Below are positions 39,770 to 48,187 of a DNA stretch of 52,764 bases, in pieces. This stretch comes from a virus. The stretch is taken from positions 1 to 52,764 of the IMG/VR virus record IMGVR_UViG_3300025133_007827. One strand, given 5' to 3'. How positions within the stretch are numbered: the first letter of the stretch is position 1; every line of letters begins with the position of its first letter. A program made the translations under genes and the position numbers. Below the pieces are notes generated by a model, which saw only the letters and a program-made list of their open reading frames with translations, was not told the origin of the DNA and did no database searches.

Positions 39770-40299
39770 TAACGAGCAAATTTCGGTATTTTGAATTTTA
39801 ACCCACGAACGCCTGATATCTCATTTATGATATATTTCCGATAAGCATCTTTCTTTGTGAGGATCGAATCTGCAACATTCCCATATATCTCGGCTATCAT
39901 GGGTCGTATCTGACCGGTGTTTCTATTCCGGATGGTTGTGGGTAAGCTCAATCTGGTGTACCTCTGAGATGCTGTAATATATCTACCCTTACTATCGCGG
40001 ATCTGTTCCACCATATCTAAATCTTCACCTCGAACCGGTACAGCCGCCATCACATAGAATAATCGTCCCATCTCATACTTAGACAGATAGTTCAGATTGA
40101 TTCCATGCATGAGTATATTATTTTTTGAATTAACTAATCGGTCCGTCAGACCATTCGCTAGAACCAATACAATTGGTTTTTTATCATGAGCACCTTCGAC
40201 AGCGTATTTGAACTCGATGAGCGACCCCGGGAGAACGTGGGCACGTGGCATTGCCGTGTATCCGCGGATTTCGCCTCTATGATTGTATAGACGCGGCAT
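39769..40299 (-). CDS. Hypothetical phage protein, 176 aa
   Basis: Not named. VLPGSLIEFKYAVEG, KPIVLVLANG and ILMHGINLNYLSKYEMGRLF follow a recurrent phage pattern (xPGxxxxFxYxxK....PxVxVLxx.....xHGINLxYL), so it is likely a conserved structural-like or DNA-associated phage protein. It is not a carbohydrate enzyme: it sits as a non-carbohydrate insertion between glycosyltransferases. Basic C-terminus (GLKFKIPKFAR). Confidence 0.6.
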   Translation of the reverse strand: MPRLYNHRGEIRGYTAMPRAHVLPGSLIEFKYAVEGAHDKKPIVLVLANGLTDRLVNSKNNILMHGINLNYLSKYEMGRLFYVMAAVPVRGEDLDMVEQIRDSKGRYITASQRYTRLSLPTTIRNRNTGQIRPMIAEIYGNVADSILTKKDAYRKYIINEISGVRGLKFKIPKFAR

Positions 40300-40744
40300 T
40301 TTCCTTCATGAATTTTATTCTGTTGAGAGCTTCTAAACAATCATAAAAGTTCTCAAACAGGATTTGGTTCTCTGTGTCGTATCGCTTTTGATAAAACCCA
40401 CCATTTGAATCTGGATAATTTTTTTGCTCTTCCTCTGGTATCATCTTCATGGGTGCATACGACCACATCGGTTTACCCAAATGATCTTCTACCATGTGAA
40501 TCATGCCTTCCGGAAGTGTCAAGATTCCAGGTATCCATGTTCTATCTTCGTCTTGTTTTGCAAATTTTCTAATAGACTCTTCCACCCCTAAGAGTTCCTT
40601 TTCGGCCTGAGTTCCTAGGAATTTATCACTGGATGCGTATCCACAATACAAACACTGTAGCATGGACCCATCCGACAGATTTATCACATGCAAAGATTGT
40701 TCTGTGCAAAGTGGACAATAAGTGAGCAATTTGTGACTATCCAT
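40277..40744 (-). CDS. Zinc-ribbon-like hypothetical protein, 155 aa
   Basis: The first 40 residues hold CPLC and CLYCGY (two CxxC pairs about 20 apart), a zinc ribbon. The rest is soluble, with MEDHL-type helices (GMIHMVEDHLGKPMWSY) and an aromatic loop. Not recognised beyond the zinc ribbon. It overlaps the hypothetical phage protein by 23 bases, so the pair is cotranscribed. Confidence 0.6.
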   Translation of the reverse strand: MDSHKLLTYCPLCTEQSLHVINLSDGSMLQCLYCGYASSDKFLGTQAEKELLGVEESIRKFAKQDEDRTWIPGILTLPEGMIHMVEDHLGKPMWSYAPMKMIPEEEQKNYPDSNGGFYQKRYDTENQILFENFYDCLEALNRIKFMKENAASIQS

Positions 40745-42048
40745 TACGTGACTTTTTTTAATTTCGGAAGATTGAGACTTACTGGTTGAGCTATATGCTG
40801 CGTTCGTTCGTCAATAATCCTATTCAATAATTGCGACATACCCACCAACGTGAATTTATCTCTGTTGATCCTTCCAAGCTGTTTAGCCTTCTCTTTAATC
40901 ACATTAATATTCTCAGAAGCATACTTGAGTGCTGAAAAGGCCTGATGTTCGTCGATGACAAACCACCCGGACTCTTTTATCAAAATATTATCCCAAACGG
41001 CTGATTGTGGTATCTGTTCTATCTTTCCGTCCACCAATATAGAATGCTCTTTGGTTAAGAAATCTACTGGTCCGGACCAGTTTGAACAAATTACTGGTAA
41101 GTCGACCATAGATGCTTCCAACATGGGACGACCAAAGCCTTCCCCATGAGTAAAGCTAACCATGCACTTTATTTTTGGATGATTGTATAGTTGATTCATC
41201 TGATGTTCTGATAGGTCTCCATGAAGAAGGTACACTGGTGGTAGTTTCCACTCTTTGGGAAAAGAGTTCCTGACTCCATTGATCTTTCCTTTTATGTCCG
41301 TCTTATCCAGGATCGAAAATGTAGCTCCACTCGTCTTTAATATCAAGGCTGGTGGGTTTGACAAGTTCGCAAAACTTTCAGAAAATATTTTTATCGTCTT
41401 ATAAATATCTTTCCGGTCTTCACCAAAGCCACCCTTAACCCACTGACCGACAAATAGAAAAGCAAATTTCTCTTTCACCGTATCATTGATCTGATTTAAG
41501 AATGATCTGTCTATCTGGTCAACAGTTAGTGGTTTAATGATGTCTTCATCTACACCCTCAAAGACTACTTCGATGGGAGTTGTGACCTTAGTCTCACCAA
41601 CTTTCTGTGTAGATCCATCAGGTAAGTTGTTTATCTTATCATATATAGTATTGATAAAACCGTTACGAGAGTGTTCTGATGGAACAATCACTAGATCCAT
41701 TTTATTGCAGCCTTCGATCCATTCCTGTGACACTGCTGTAGTCTCTATCCCGGCTGTGATTCCGATATTATATTTACCGATGTTCTCAAACTCGTTGGGT
41801 ATTCGCACGTCGAAGTAAATGTCTGGCTGTCTATCTAAGGGCTTTGTGAGAAAACAATCTAATAATTTTTTATGTTCCGGAATATCCGGCAGTAAAAAAT
41901 TTCTTGGTGTATCTCCCCACCTGACATCTATGACGACAATTTCATACTTGTTGGAATCATGCAGAGCATAAAAAATTGATCTAGCATGGTCTCCATATCC
42001 GGACCTCGTGTTAAATGGTCCTTGCATTGCGACTAGTTTTTTATCCAT
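40744..42048 (-). CDS. GT4-family glycosyltransferase
   Basis: About 434 residues from the ATG at 42048; the frame extends to 42102 but would overlap the next gene. AMQGPFNTRSGYGDHAR at about 7-23 is the Gly-rich start of GT-B, DLVIVPSEHSRNGF the linker loop, VSFTHGEGFGRPMLEASMVD the conserved ExFGxPxxEA motif and LPVICSNWSGPVDFL the next strand. GT4 enzymes are retaining transferases using nucleotide sugars. It is paired with another GT4 gene directly upstream. Confidence 0.88.
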   Translation of the reverse strand: MDKKLVAMQGPFNTRSGYGDHARSIFYALHDSNKYEIVVIDVRWGDTPRNFLLPDIPEHKKLLDCFLTKPLDRQPDIYFDVRIPNEFENIGKYNIGITAGIETTAVSQEWIEGCNKMDLVIVPSEHSRNGFINTIYDKINNLPDGSTQKVGETKVTTPIEVVFEGVDEDIIKPLTVDQIDRSFLNQINDTVKEKFAFLFVGQWVKGGFGEDRKDIYKTIKIFSESFANLSNPPALILKTSGATFSILDKTDIKGKINGVRNSFPKEWKLPPVYLLHGDLSEHQMNQLYNHPKIKCMVSFTHGEGFGRPMLEASMVDLPVICSNWSGPVDFLTKEHSILVDGKIEQIPQSAVWDNILIKESGWFVIDEHQAFSALKYASENINVIKEKAKQLGRINRDKFTLVGMSQLLNRIIDERTQHIAQPVSLNLPKLKKVT

Positions 42049-43411
42049 TGATCTGCTCCAAGGTAAATCGTTCTTTAGGTTTCCAATTCTCAAATGCCCC
42101 ATCCATGGATTCTATAAAACCATCACCCATGTGTTGTGCAGTCATTCCACTGACGTTATCGTTTACAAACTTTCTCCCAAGTTCTCCATTCCGCTCTCGC
42201 TCTTCGGGACCCATATCATACCATTCCAGAAGAGCATCTCCAGCATCTTCCCAGGTACAACGATCATCAAAGATGTACGGTGTTGGTGGTGATCCTAACA
42301 GTGATATGGTTTTTGGCCAAGCCGGTCTAACCCATGGACCGTGGTCCGTGTATTCGCCTCTATGATTTGAACCCAGCTCTATATAATCCTCAGCTGTAAG
42401 GTATTCATCACCATTTTTAAAACCACACTGATCTTGAAGACCTCCTGTGACATTTATGACTATTGGTACACCGACCGTTAAAGCTTCACAGCTCCCTAGA
42501 CCGAACCCCTCATTGGATGCAAGGTTAATGTATACGTCACAGGCATTGAACAGATAATTCATTGCTTTATCATCAAAGGGTCCACCCCTATCATATGTAA
42601 ATATTGCTCTATATTCGGGCATCATCGTTCTACAGACTTCTCTGAGGTCCGTTCCATTATCATCACTGACTTGTGTGTGAAATACGAGTGCACAGTCTTT
42701 CCGCTGTTTTTCTGGTAGCTGATCCACCATATGCTTAAAAGCTAATACGACATCACCAGGCATCTTTCGTCGAATATTCCGATTGCTGTATAGAACTTTG
42801 AACTTATACCGGTCTAACTCATAGTGCTTCATGAAGTCCAAAAACTCTGTACTGGATCTATTCACCGGAAAGAATCTCTTCTCATTTATCCCATGTGGGA
42901 CATATTTGATCTGCCAATCTTCGTAGTCGGGTAGCATCCTCTTATTGATCCCATATGTTTGCTTTGAAATAGCAATTAAGAGATCACAGCTCCGATAGAA
43001 ATTTTCATTCCACAGTGGGTCAGGAAGATCATCCCAGATATTATTATAAAAGATTGGAATTTGAGTTCTAACTTCATGTTCCATCTGATACAACCAGAGC
43101 CAGAATCTTGGATCTGTATAGTGGAGTATTGCATCTGGCTTTTCAATCGCCATGACCTCTCTGAGGAGATCCGGATTACCATAACCACTTACTGGATAGA
43201 TTCTCAGATAGGCATCTTGGACACCCGTCTCTTGCTGCATTAACTGACTCATATCCGCCATCTTACCTTCTTCTGGATGTTGGATAGCTCCTCCAATTTG
43301 AACCCAGTCATAATGATGAAGCGTAGTTGACACGATATCCTTCGAAACGCATGCAACTCCGCTATGCATTCGAAGGTCATCACTCAACATTAATATTTTT
43401 TTCTTTGCCAT
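42041..43411 (-). CDS. GT4-family glycosyltransferase, second copy
   Basis: 456 residues. KILMLSDDLRMHSGVACVSK at about 5-24, LLIAISKQTYGINKRM, KYVPHGINEKRFFPV, KVLYSNRNIRRKMP and INLASNEGFGLGSCEALTVG near 296-315 (the ExFGxxxxEA motif) with VPIVINVTGGLQDQ. All are usual GT4 elements. It lies at the right edge of the locus, 14 bases from the small protein gene at 43426. Confidence 0.88.
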   Translation of the reverse strand: MAKKKILMLSDDLRMHSGVACVSKDIVSTTLHHYDWVQIGGAIQHPEEGKMADMSQLMQQETGVQDAYLRIYPVSGYGNPDLLREVMAIEKPDAILHYTDPRFWLWLYQMEHEVRTQIPIFYNNIWDDLPDPLWNENFYRSCDLLIAISKQTYGINKRMLPDYEDWQIKYVPHGINEKRFFPVNRSSTEFLDFMKHYELDRYKFKVLYSNRNIRRKMPGDVVLAFKHMVDQLPEKQRKDCALVFHTQVSDDNGTDLREVCRTMMPEYRAIFTYDRGGPFDDKAMNYLFNACDVYINLASNEGFGLGSCEALTVGVPIVINVTGGLQDQCGFKNGDEYLTAEDYIELGSNHRGEYTDHGPWVRPAWPKTISLLGSPPTPYIFDDRCTWEDAGDALLEWYDMGPEERERNGELGRKFVNDNVSGMTAQHMGDGFIESMDGAFENWKPKERFTLEQING

Positions 43412-43425
43412 GTTTTCCTCTAAGG

Positions 43426-43620
43426 TTAAAAATTACTACCACTCGGTATCAACTGATCCGTAGTTTCGATTTGATCTTTAAAGTTTGGGTCACTCAAATA
43501 CAAGTACATCGATCTATTAGTGAGCTTTTGTAGTGTGGTGGCAGAATTAATAATTTCAACTTTAAAGCTATTATATAGACTCTCCAACACTTTCACTGAT
43601 GTCAATTTTACATTATTCAT
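43426..43620 (-). CDS. Small ribbon-helix-helix-like protein, 64 aa
   Basis: Start placed at ATG 43620, preceded by CGGAGAA; the frame extends to 43653. The product (KLTSVKVLESLYNSFKVEII, TTLQKLTNRSMYLYLSDPNF) has the strand-helix-helix pattern of small ribbon-helix-helix proteins with xLQKLxNRsxxxYL. Such phage proteins are usually DNA-binding. It would be a plausible local regulator of the locus to its left, by position only. Confidence 0.6.
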   Translation of the reverse strand: MNNVKLTSVKVLESLYNSFKVEIINSATTLQKLTNRSMYLYLSDPNFKDQIETTDQLIPSGSNF

Positions 43621-43646
43621 AATATTTCTCCGTATTACATATGTTG

Positions 43647-43668
43647 TATACATATATATATATGTATA
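43647..43668. repeat. 22-base perfect palindrome upstream of the small RHH-like gene
   Basis: Bases 43647-43668 read TATACATATAT followed by its reverse complement ATATATGTATA. It lies in an AT-rich stretch before the ATG at 43620. Dimeric ribbon-helix-helix proteins often bind such sites, which suggests an autoregulatory operator; low complexity AT sequence makes chance plausible. Confidence 0.4.
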
Positions 43669-43691
43669 TAAATATATAAACGTCTAGAAAT

Positions 43692-44093
43692 TTATGATAA
43701 GATAATTATCTTTTTCCTAAATTTTTCTGCATATTTTAATGTAGAGTTTGTTCCATTTGATATGATTCCTTCTGGGATGAATCCTACCACCATATCAGAA
43801 GCCTTAGCGATCTGTTTATTCCGGACAAAAAAGTATGAAACTTTATACGATCGGCCATATAACTCTTCAGGTAGCACGCAGTACAGATTGTATGGGTGAT
43901 GAAATGGTGGATATTCCTGATACTGCACTTCTAGTTCAAGTGCATACTTCTTAGCCAGATAATCCGCTCCATCCTTACACCCACCACTCACTATTATGAG
44001 CTTATCTTGAAATTTTCTCTTTAATTCATAAATGAAATCTTTAACTTTTCGCTTGTCTTGATATTTACGCGAACCGACAATTCCTATCTTCAT
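43692..44093 (-). CDS. SLOG/DprA-like (YspA, DUF2493-type) protein
   Basis: 133 residues. KIGIVGSRKYQDKRKVKDF at residues 2-20 and IVSGGCKDGADYLAKKYALE near 34-53 are the family signature (GSRxxxD....VSGGxxxGxDxxA). SLOG-fold proteins bind nucleotides or nucleotide-derived signals. Phage copies are widespread with unknown role. It overlaps the next gene upstream by 4 bases. Confidence 0.8.
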   Translation of the reverse strand: MKIGIVGSRKYQDKRKVKDFIYELKRKFQDKLIIVSGGCKDGADYLAKKYALELEVQYQEYPPFHHPYNLYCVLPEELYGRSYKVSYFFVRNKQIAKASDMVVGFIPEGIISNGTNSTLKYAEKFRKKIIILS

Positions 44094-44446
44094 TTATATC
44101 CCTCTACCATGCGAACGTCGATATGCTTCAATAATTTTATAAAATGATCTAATCCCTGAATTGTGTCTCCCATATAGCCGTACCGGTGTACTGGTCTAAC
44201 ATTTATATTAAAGAGAGATCCATCAATCAATTTTTTTGTTACTGTTACATTCAGTTTAGAGATCTTATCTGAGTGTTTTTTAAATAACTCATCAACCGTC
44301 TTGCTATCATATGATTCATTATAGAATACGATGCTAAACTTTTTATTAACTCTGTTCTGGCATTCTACTAGTTTGTCTAAAATGTTTGATGTGTTGGCAA
44401 ATAACTCTGTCAGTGGTATCCCCACTGACTTGACCAGACCGCTCAT
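44090..44446 (-). CDS. Hypothetical protein, 118 aa
   Basis: Not recognised. Start placed at the Met codon 44446, which overlaps the nuclease stop; the frame extends to 44464. Soluble, with KFSIVFYNESYDSKT, strand NVTVTKKLIDGS and a helical C-terminus (GLDHFIKLLKHIDVRMVEGY). It lies between the Cas4-like nuclease and the SLOG gene, perhaps linked to replication or repair. Confidence 0.6.
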   Translation of the reverse strand: MSGLVKSVGIPLTELFANTSNILDKLVECQNRVNKKFSIVFYNESYDSKTVDELFKKHSDKISKLNVTVTKKLIDGSLFNINVRPVHRYGYMGDTIQGLDHFIKLLKHIDVRMVEGYK

Positions 44447-45300
44447 CAAACTCCCTCCGTGCAATGTTCTGTGCGTTTGAATTCACAAAACCTACAAGAT
44501 TTTTTACTGGGTGTGGCTGACTGCTCAGCAATATGCTGACCTTGTGGGTCGAAGCCCTTTGTTACAAATTCTGTCATTGATTGAATTGCTCTGTTCACAC
44601 TCACTGAACCATTTGCTGGTATGAATGATTGTACTCTCTTCTGCGGAAAATCTACTTTTTCATAAAGCCGTCTTTTTACTATGAAGTATTCAATATCAAC
44701 GTTATTGATATCCAAACCTCGCTGCTCAGAAAAATATTTCTTATACAGGAGAAGTTGAGCTGTTTTGGATTTATCCTTTTTCTGATACTTGTTCCAACCC
44801 ATAGTTGATGTCTTGATATCTATTATTTTATATCTGTTAGTTGGTGGATGATACAACACGACGTCTAAATATCCAATAAACCTGATGGAGTCGCTCAGTG
44901 GTACGTTCACTGGTATTTCACAACCAACCAGTTCCCAATGCTTCTTAGAAAAATAATCAGCTCTTCTCTTTTTGAAGAAATCTATAATATTGATACCATC
45001 TTGAAAAAATTCTTGCATCTCTTCTTTAGATGCTGGTTTAGAGTCGTATTTCTTCACAGCCTTTTCAAATTCAATGACCATTTCTTCTTGTAATCTGGTT
45101 GGTAAATCTAATCCGTCTGCAATCTTTATAGATCGATTGTACATGCAATCTAAATATTCTTGTAACACAGTATGCATGGCTGATCCAAACACCAGATAGA
45201 TATTCGAATCCTGTTCCGTCAGTTTATCAACATAACGGAGTTTCCACTGTAGTGGACAATTGTGCCAAAGTGACATCTGACTGTAACTTACTCTGTTCAT
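44446..45300 (-). CDS. Cas4/RecB-like PD-(D/E)XK nuclease with Cys cluster
   Basis: 284 residues. MNRVSYSQMSLWHNCPLQWK (first Cys at about residue 15), GSAMHTVLQEYL (the GSxxH of the family), RFIGYLDVVLYHPP (metal Asp), YKIIDIKTSTMGW (DxK), AQLLLYKKYF (QxxxY) and the C-terminal CRFCEFKRTEHC, three Cys, together with the first Cys fit a 4Fe-4S RecB/Cas4/AddB nuclease. Acts as an exonuclease or end-processing nuclease in replication and recombination. It follows the clamp loader genes directly. Confidence 0.88.
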   Translation of the reverse strand: MNRVSYSQMSLWHNCPLQWKLRYVDKLTEQDSNIYLVFGSAMHTVLQEYLDCMYNRSIKIADGLDLPTRLQEEMVIEFEKAVKKYDSKPASKEEMQEFFQDGINIIDFFKKRRADYFSKKHWELVGCEIPVNVPLSDSIRFIGYLDVVLYHPPTNRYKIIDIKTSTMGWNKYQKKDKSKTAQLLLYKKYFSEQRGLDINNVDIEYFIVKRRLYEKVDFPQKRVQSFIPANGSVSVNRAIQSMTEFVTKGFDPQGQHIAEQSATPSKKSCRFCEFKRTEHCTEGV

Positions 45301-45731
45301 ATTTTTAACGTCTTTATTTTTTTCTCTTCAGTGCCGTATCGAGTCAGGATACTAATTAAGTGTTCTTTACCTTGTTGGGTCTTCATCATAAGTCCCAAGT
45401 ATTCCTCGGTCTGTTTACTGCTCTGTTGAAAGTGTTTATTAAATAAGTCTACCAACCATCCATCATATTGGAACTTGGTCTTACTTTTGATATATCGGTG
45501 AAATCTTTTGTTCTTTGGAATCAGTGATGCATAGAACTTATACACAACTTTAGGTTTAAGCAACGATATACTGTATTTTTGAAAATAGTTTACTATCTCT
45601 ACGAGTGCCTCGTTCATAGATAAGAGCCGATTGATCATATAGGGCTGGAACGCTTTTTGATCTGATTCAGAAAAGGTGTTCCAATCTCGTTTATTGTGAT
45701 TGACTTCCTTGAGCCAATCGAATAGCTTCAC
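45297..45731 (-). CDS. DNA polymerase clamp loader small subunit (T4 gp62-like)
   Basis: 144 residues. KLFDWLKEVNHNKRDW, FQPYMINRLLSMNEALVEI and KVVYKFYASLIPKNKRFHRY follow the pattern of gp62 in T4-like and marine myoviruses (F.w.n.inxkkd, yxPfxiNRxLSxxxdxv, YxfxxxxIpkkkRf..w). With gp44 it makes the clamp loader that opens the sliding clamp on primed DNA. Placement after gp45-gp44 in transcription order is exactly that of T4 (45-44-62), with two small genes between 44 and 62. Confidence 0.82.
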   Translation of the reverse strand: MKLFDWLKEVNHNKRDWNTFSESDQKAFQPYMINRLLSMNEALVEIVNYFQKYSISLLKPKVVYKFYASLIPKNKRFHRYIKSKTKFQYDGWLVDLFNKHFQQSSKQTEEYLGLMMKTQQGKEHLISILTRYGTEEKKIKTLKI

Positions 45732-45940
45732 TGAGTTGTCGCATCGACCATGTCTTTATTGACATGACCACATTTCTCACAAGCAAATACGCCAATTGGC
45801 ACTAACGTCTCCTCCCCGGTGGGGGAAATGATTGCAGAGAGCTTTTTTATGATTATCGTCTGCTTAAATGTCTTATTTGCGCATGATTCACATTCTACCA
45901 TTGTGGCTCTAGAGAGATCCAGTTCTTGTTTAGTTGTCAT
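45728..45940 (-). CDS. Small zinc-ribbon protein, 70 aa
   Basis: Two CxxC pairs: CESCANKTF near the start and CEKCGHVNKD near the end, 30-40 residues apart, with ISPTGEETLVPIGVFACEKCG between. Phage proteins with the same ISPTGxExxVPxxVFAC...C pattern are usually found beside the clamp loader genes. Could be a replication or transcription accessory. It overlaps its neighbours by 3-4 bases. Confidence 0.7.
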   Translation of the reverse strand: MTTKQELDLSRATMVECESCANKTFKQTIIIKKLSAIISPTGEETLVPIGVFACEKCGHVNKDMVDATTQ

Positions 45941-46071
45941 TTCTTTCTCCGGGTAACTTTCCTCTTTGAGCGCTTTTTCCGGACTTTCTTTATTCTTTGG
46001 TCCTCGCCCGTTCGCCTGTCGTATCCAATCCAGGCAATGACTGTGTCGATCGCATTCATGAAATTATCCAT
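45937..46071 (-). CDS. Small basic protein, 44 aa
   Basis: ATG at 46071, TGA at 45937-45939, overlapping the next ATG. The product is helical at first (DNFMNAIDTVIAWIGYD) and then strongly basic (KKVRKKRSKRKVTRRKK). It sits between gp44- and gp62-like genes. Probably nucleic-acid or protein binding; no family recognised. Confidence 0.65.
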   Translation of the reverse strand: MDNFMNAIDTVIAWIGYDRRTGEDQRIKKVRKKRSKRKVTRRKK

Positions 46072-46072
46072 G

Positions 46073-46984
46073 TTATTTCTCCAACTTTAGTATATTAATA
46101 ATTAATGCCATAAAATTTATCTCCTTATCTACTGCATGAGCATCCTTGTATTGTGCTTCGCTAATCTTTAAAATTGCATCTGGAACCGCATTTGGTGCAT
46201 ACGTATCGACTTCATCATACAGCAGTCTAAACAATTCACTGTAATCTTCGATGTGATTGTCAGCAGTCAGCTGTCTGATGTCTTTGAATGGGTTTCTGCT
46301 AATAAGTAGCTCAATCAACCGTAACTTATAATTTTTTTCTATAATTGATGATGTATCAATTACGAGCTTTTTATCAACGACCTGCCTCTGTGCAGAATTT
46401 ATAACTTGGCGGATATCTGGATATGATGCATTCACCAATACGGCTATCTCATCAATCTGAAAATCTACTCCCTCTCCATGAAGTATCTTGTACAGATGAG
46501 ATCCTACATCCCTCTTGGATGGTGGTGTTATATTGTATGATTGACATCGTGATTGAATTGGATCAATAATCCGCTCAACATAATTACACGTCAATATAAA
46601 TCTCGTATGTTGACTGAAAGTCTCCATGACGTTCCTCAGTGCTGCTTGACTGATAGGTGTCAAATAATCTGATTCATCTAAGATGACAACCTTCAAGGGT
46701 TTAAACCCCACAGAAGAGGCGAAGACCTTAATCTTATCTCTAACGGTGTCTATGTTCCGTTCATCGCTAGCGTTCAGATAGAGATAATCACACTGTATGT
46801 TCTTCACTATGATCTTTGCTAATGTGGTTTTACCGGTTCCAGCTTTGCCATAAAAGAGCAAGTGCGGAATATCTCCACTCTCCAGATATTGAGTAAACTT
46901 TGACTTTAGGTGTTCATTGCCAATGTATCCACTCAGAGTTTCTGGTCTATACTTCTCACACCAAATGTATTGGGTCTGCCCCAT
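46073..46984 (-). CDS. Clamp loader large subunit, AAA+ ATPase (T4 gp44-like, RFC small subunit-like)
   Basis: 303 residues from ATG 46984 (an extra TTG lies one codon upstream). IWCEKYRPETLSGYIG is the RFC box start, LLFYGKAGTGKTTLAKII at about 40-57 Walker A, LKVVILDESDYLTPIS Walker B (DE-like DES), RFILTCNYVERIIDPIQSRC sensor 1 and the SRC arginine finger. Loads the gp45 clamp with gp62. The gene overlaps the clamp gene by one base (TGATG), the usual T4-like coupling. Confidence 0.93.
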   Translation of the reverse strand: MGQTQYIWCEKYRPETLSGYIGNEHLKSKFTQYLESGDIPHLLFYGKAGTGKTTLAKIIVKNIQCDYLYLNASDERNIDTVRDKIKVFASSVGFKPLKVVILDESDYLTPISQAALRNVMETFSQHTRFILTCNYVERIIDPIQSRCQSYNITPPSKRDVGSHLYKILHGEGVDFQIDEIAVLVNASYPDIRQVINSAQRQVVDKKLVIDTSSIIEKNYKLRLIELLISRNPFKDIRQLTADNHIEDYSELFRLLYDEVDTYAPNAVPDAILKISEAQYKDAHAVDKEINFMALIINILKLEK

Positions 46985-47700
46985 CAATCTGTATCCTGTA
47001 GCGCTGTCAGATAATACTCGCTAAAGTAGTCTCCTGAATCAAACACTATATGCGCTAAGCCTTTATCTGAAATTCTCAGTTTGGCTGATTGGCATTCTCT
47101 GTTTGCTGCGAGGATCTCTTTAAAGAAATTAGCATTAAAGGTTTGATTTTTCGATAAAAAGGTTTCATTGGATTTCACCGGAATGGTAACTGTATGTGAA
47201 TTTGTCTTAGAGTGTCCAATCACAATTTTAGTCGATCCATTATATATAACCGTGAAAGTCTCGACATCTGATAATGCTGACTTACCCCTGATGAAAGTAT
47301 TGATAAAGTTGCTGTCTACGTCGATTTCCGTTTCAAATTCTGGAAGGCTTTTTAGATCTGGTGGAGTGAGGAATACACTTAGATCTGCTAGCGCATAACT
47401 CACTTCAGAGTACCCACCAGTGATCTTTAACGCAATTGGTTTTTCATCTATCATGAGTATATTCATATCAAGGTTTCCGTCCATAACACTGAGCAGTCTG
47501 GACAGTAAATTAGTTGAATAAACCCCCAACACAGTATCCTGAAATTGTACGTTCTTCACGAGTACCTTTCCAAGTAAAGCCTTATCTGGTGTCATGAATG
47601 ATGTGTAGAGCTTGTCATCCTTGAAGACCCACTTCACAGAATCGACGGTTCCACCAAGACTGTATTTGAGTATAAAGCGTTCTAATTTAGTCTTATTCAT
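46984..47700 (-). CDS. Sliding DNA clamp (T4 gp45-like)
   Basis: About 238 residues from ATG 47700, 5 bases into the end of the previous gene; the frame extends to 47757 but this start is the first that leaves the neighbour intact. The repeated clamp pattern is visible: KWVFKDDKLYTSFMTPDKAL, FTVIYNGSTKIVIGHSK, FFKEILAANRECQSAKL, and the C-terminal GDYFSEYYLTALQD. The acidic, beta-rich sequence and length match gp45, which forms a trimeric ring. Adjacent to the clamp loader genes in T4 order. Confidence 0.85.
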   Translation of the reverse strand: MNKTKLERFILKYSLGGTVDSVKWVFKDDKLYTSFMTPDKALLGKVLVKNVQFQDTVLGVYSTNLLSRLLSVMDGNLDMNILMIDEKPIALKITGGYSEVSYALADLSVFLTPPDLKSLPEFETEIDVDSNFINTFIRGKSALSDVETFTVIYNGSTKIVIGHSKTNSHTVTIPVKSNETFLSKNQTFNANFFKEILAANRECQSAKLRISDKGLAHIVFDSGDYFSEYYLTALQDTD

Positions 47701-48187
47701 GCCACATGTCTCCCTCTTCGACATTATAACCACCGGCATACACTCCGGCACTATCACTACTTGCCAATATGAATTGAGCTACCCTAGAATCTCGTTCTAT
47801 CTTAGTCTTACCGATCAAATTATACAAAATCCCACAAACGTGTCCTTTAAAGCCAGAATCATACAGGCCACTCAATACAAATACCCCATTCCGATTCAGT
47901 GTTGATCTCGTCACCAACCATCCAACTACCCCTTCGGGAACTTCCACATAAGCCGGAGAAGTAAAATCATATGCACAATTAGGATCTAATGTCCACAAAC
48001 CACCCTCAGTTTGCATTTCTTTAACTCCTCTGTGGGTCTTCCCATTCCTGTATAAGGTGAATTCTCGATTCTGATTGATTTGTGACAACCCATCAGCTGC
48101 AATGTCTACAGCATTTGGTTGTACATCTTCTTCCGGAATTCCTCTGAGCCATCCTTCCTCTAGAGCTTGTTTTGGATTTATAAACAT
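47693..48187 (-). CDS. dCTP deaminase / dUTPase-like protein
   Basis: 164 residues. VGWLVTRSTLNRNGVFVLSG at about 88-107 (the RSS/T motif), LYDSGFKGHVCGILYNL at about 108-124 (DxGFxGxxxxxxxN) and RDSRVAQFIL (QxxF) match the dCTP deaminase/dUTPase superfamily. QPNAVDIAADGL at about 23-34 (QPxSxDxxxG) is typical of dCTP deaminases. The likely reaction is dCTP to dUTP or dUTP to dUMP, keeping uracil out of DNA and supplying dTMP. It overlaps the FolE2 stop by one base. Confidence 0.85.
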   Translation of the reverse strand: MFINPKQALEEGWLRGIPEEDVQPNAVDIAADGLSQINQNREFTLYRNGKTHRGVKEMQTEGGLWTLDPNCAYDFTSPAYVEVPEGVVGWLVTRSTLNRNGVFVLSGLYDSGFKGHVCGILYNLIGKTKIERDSRVAQFILASSDSAGVYAGGYNVEEGDMWHE

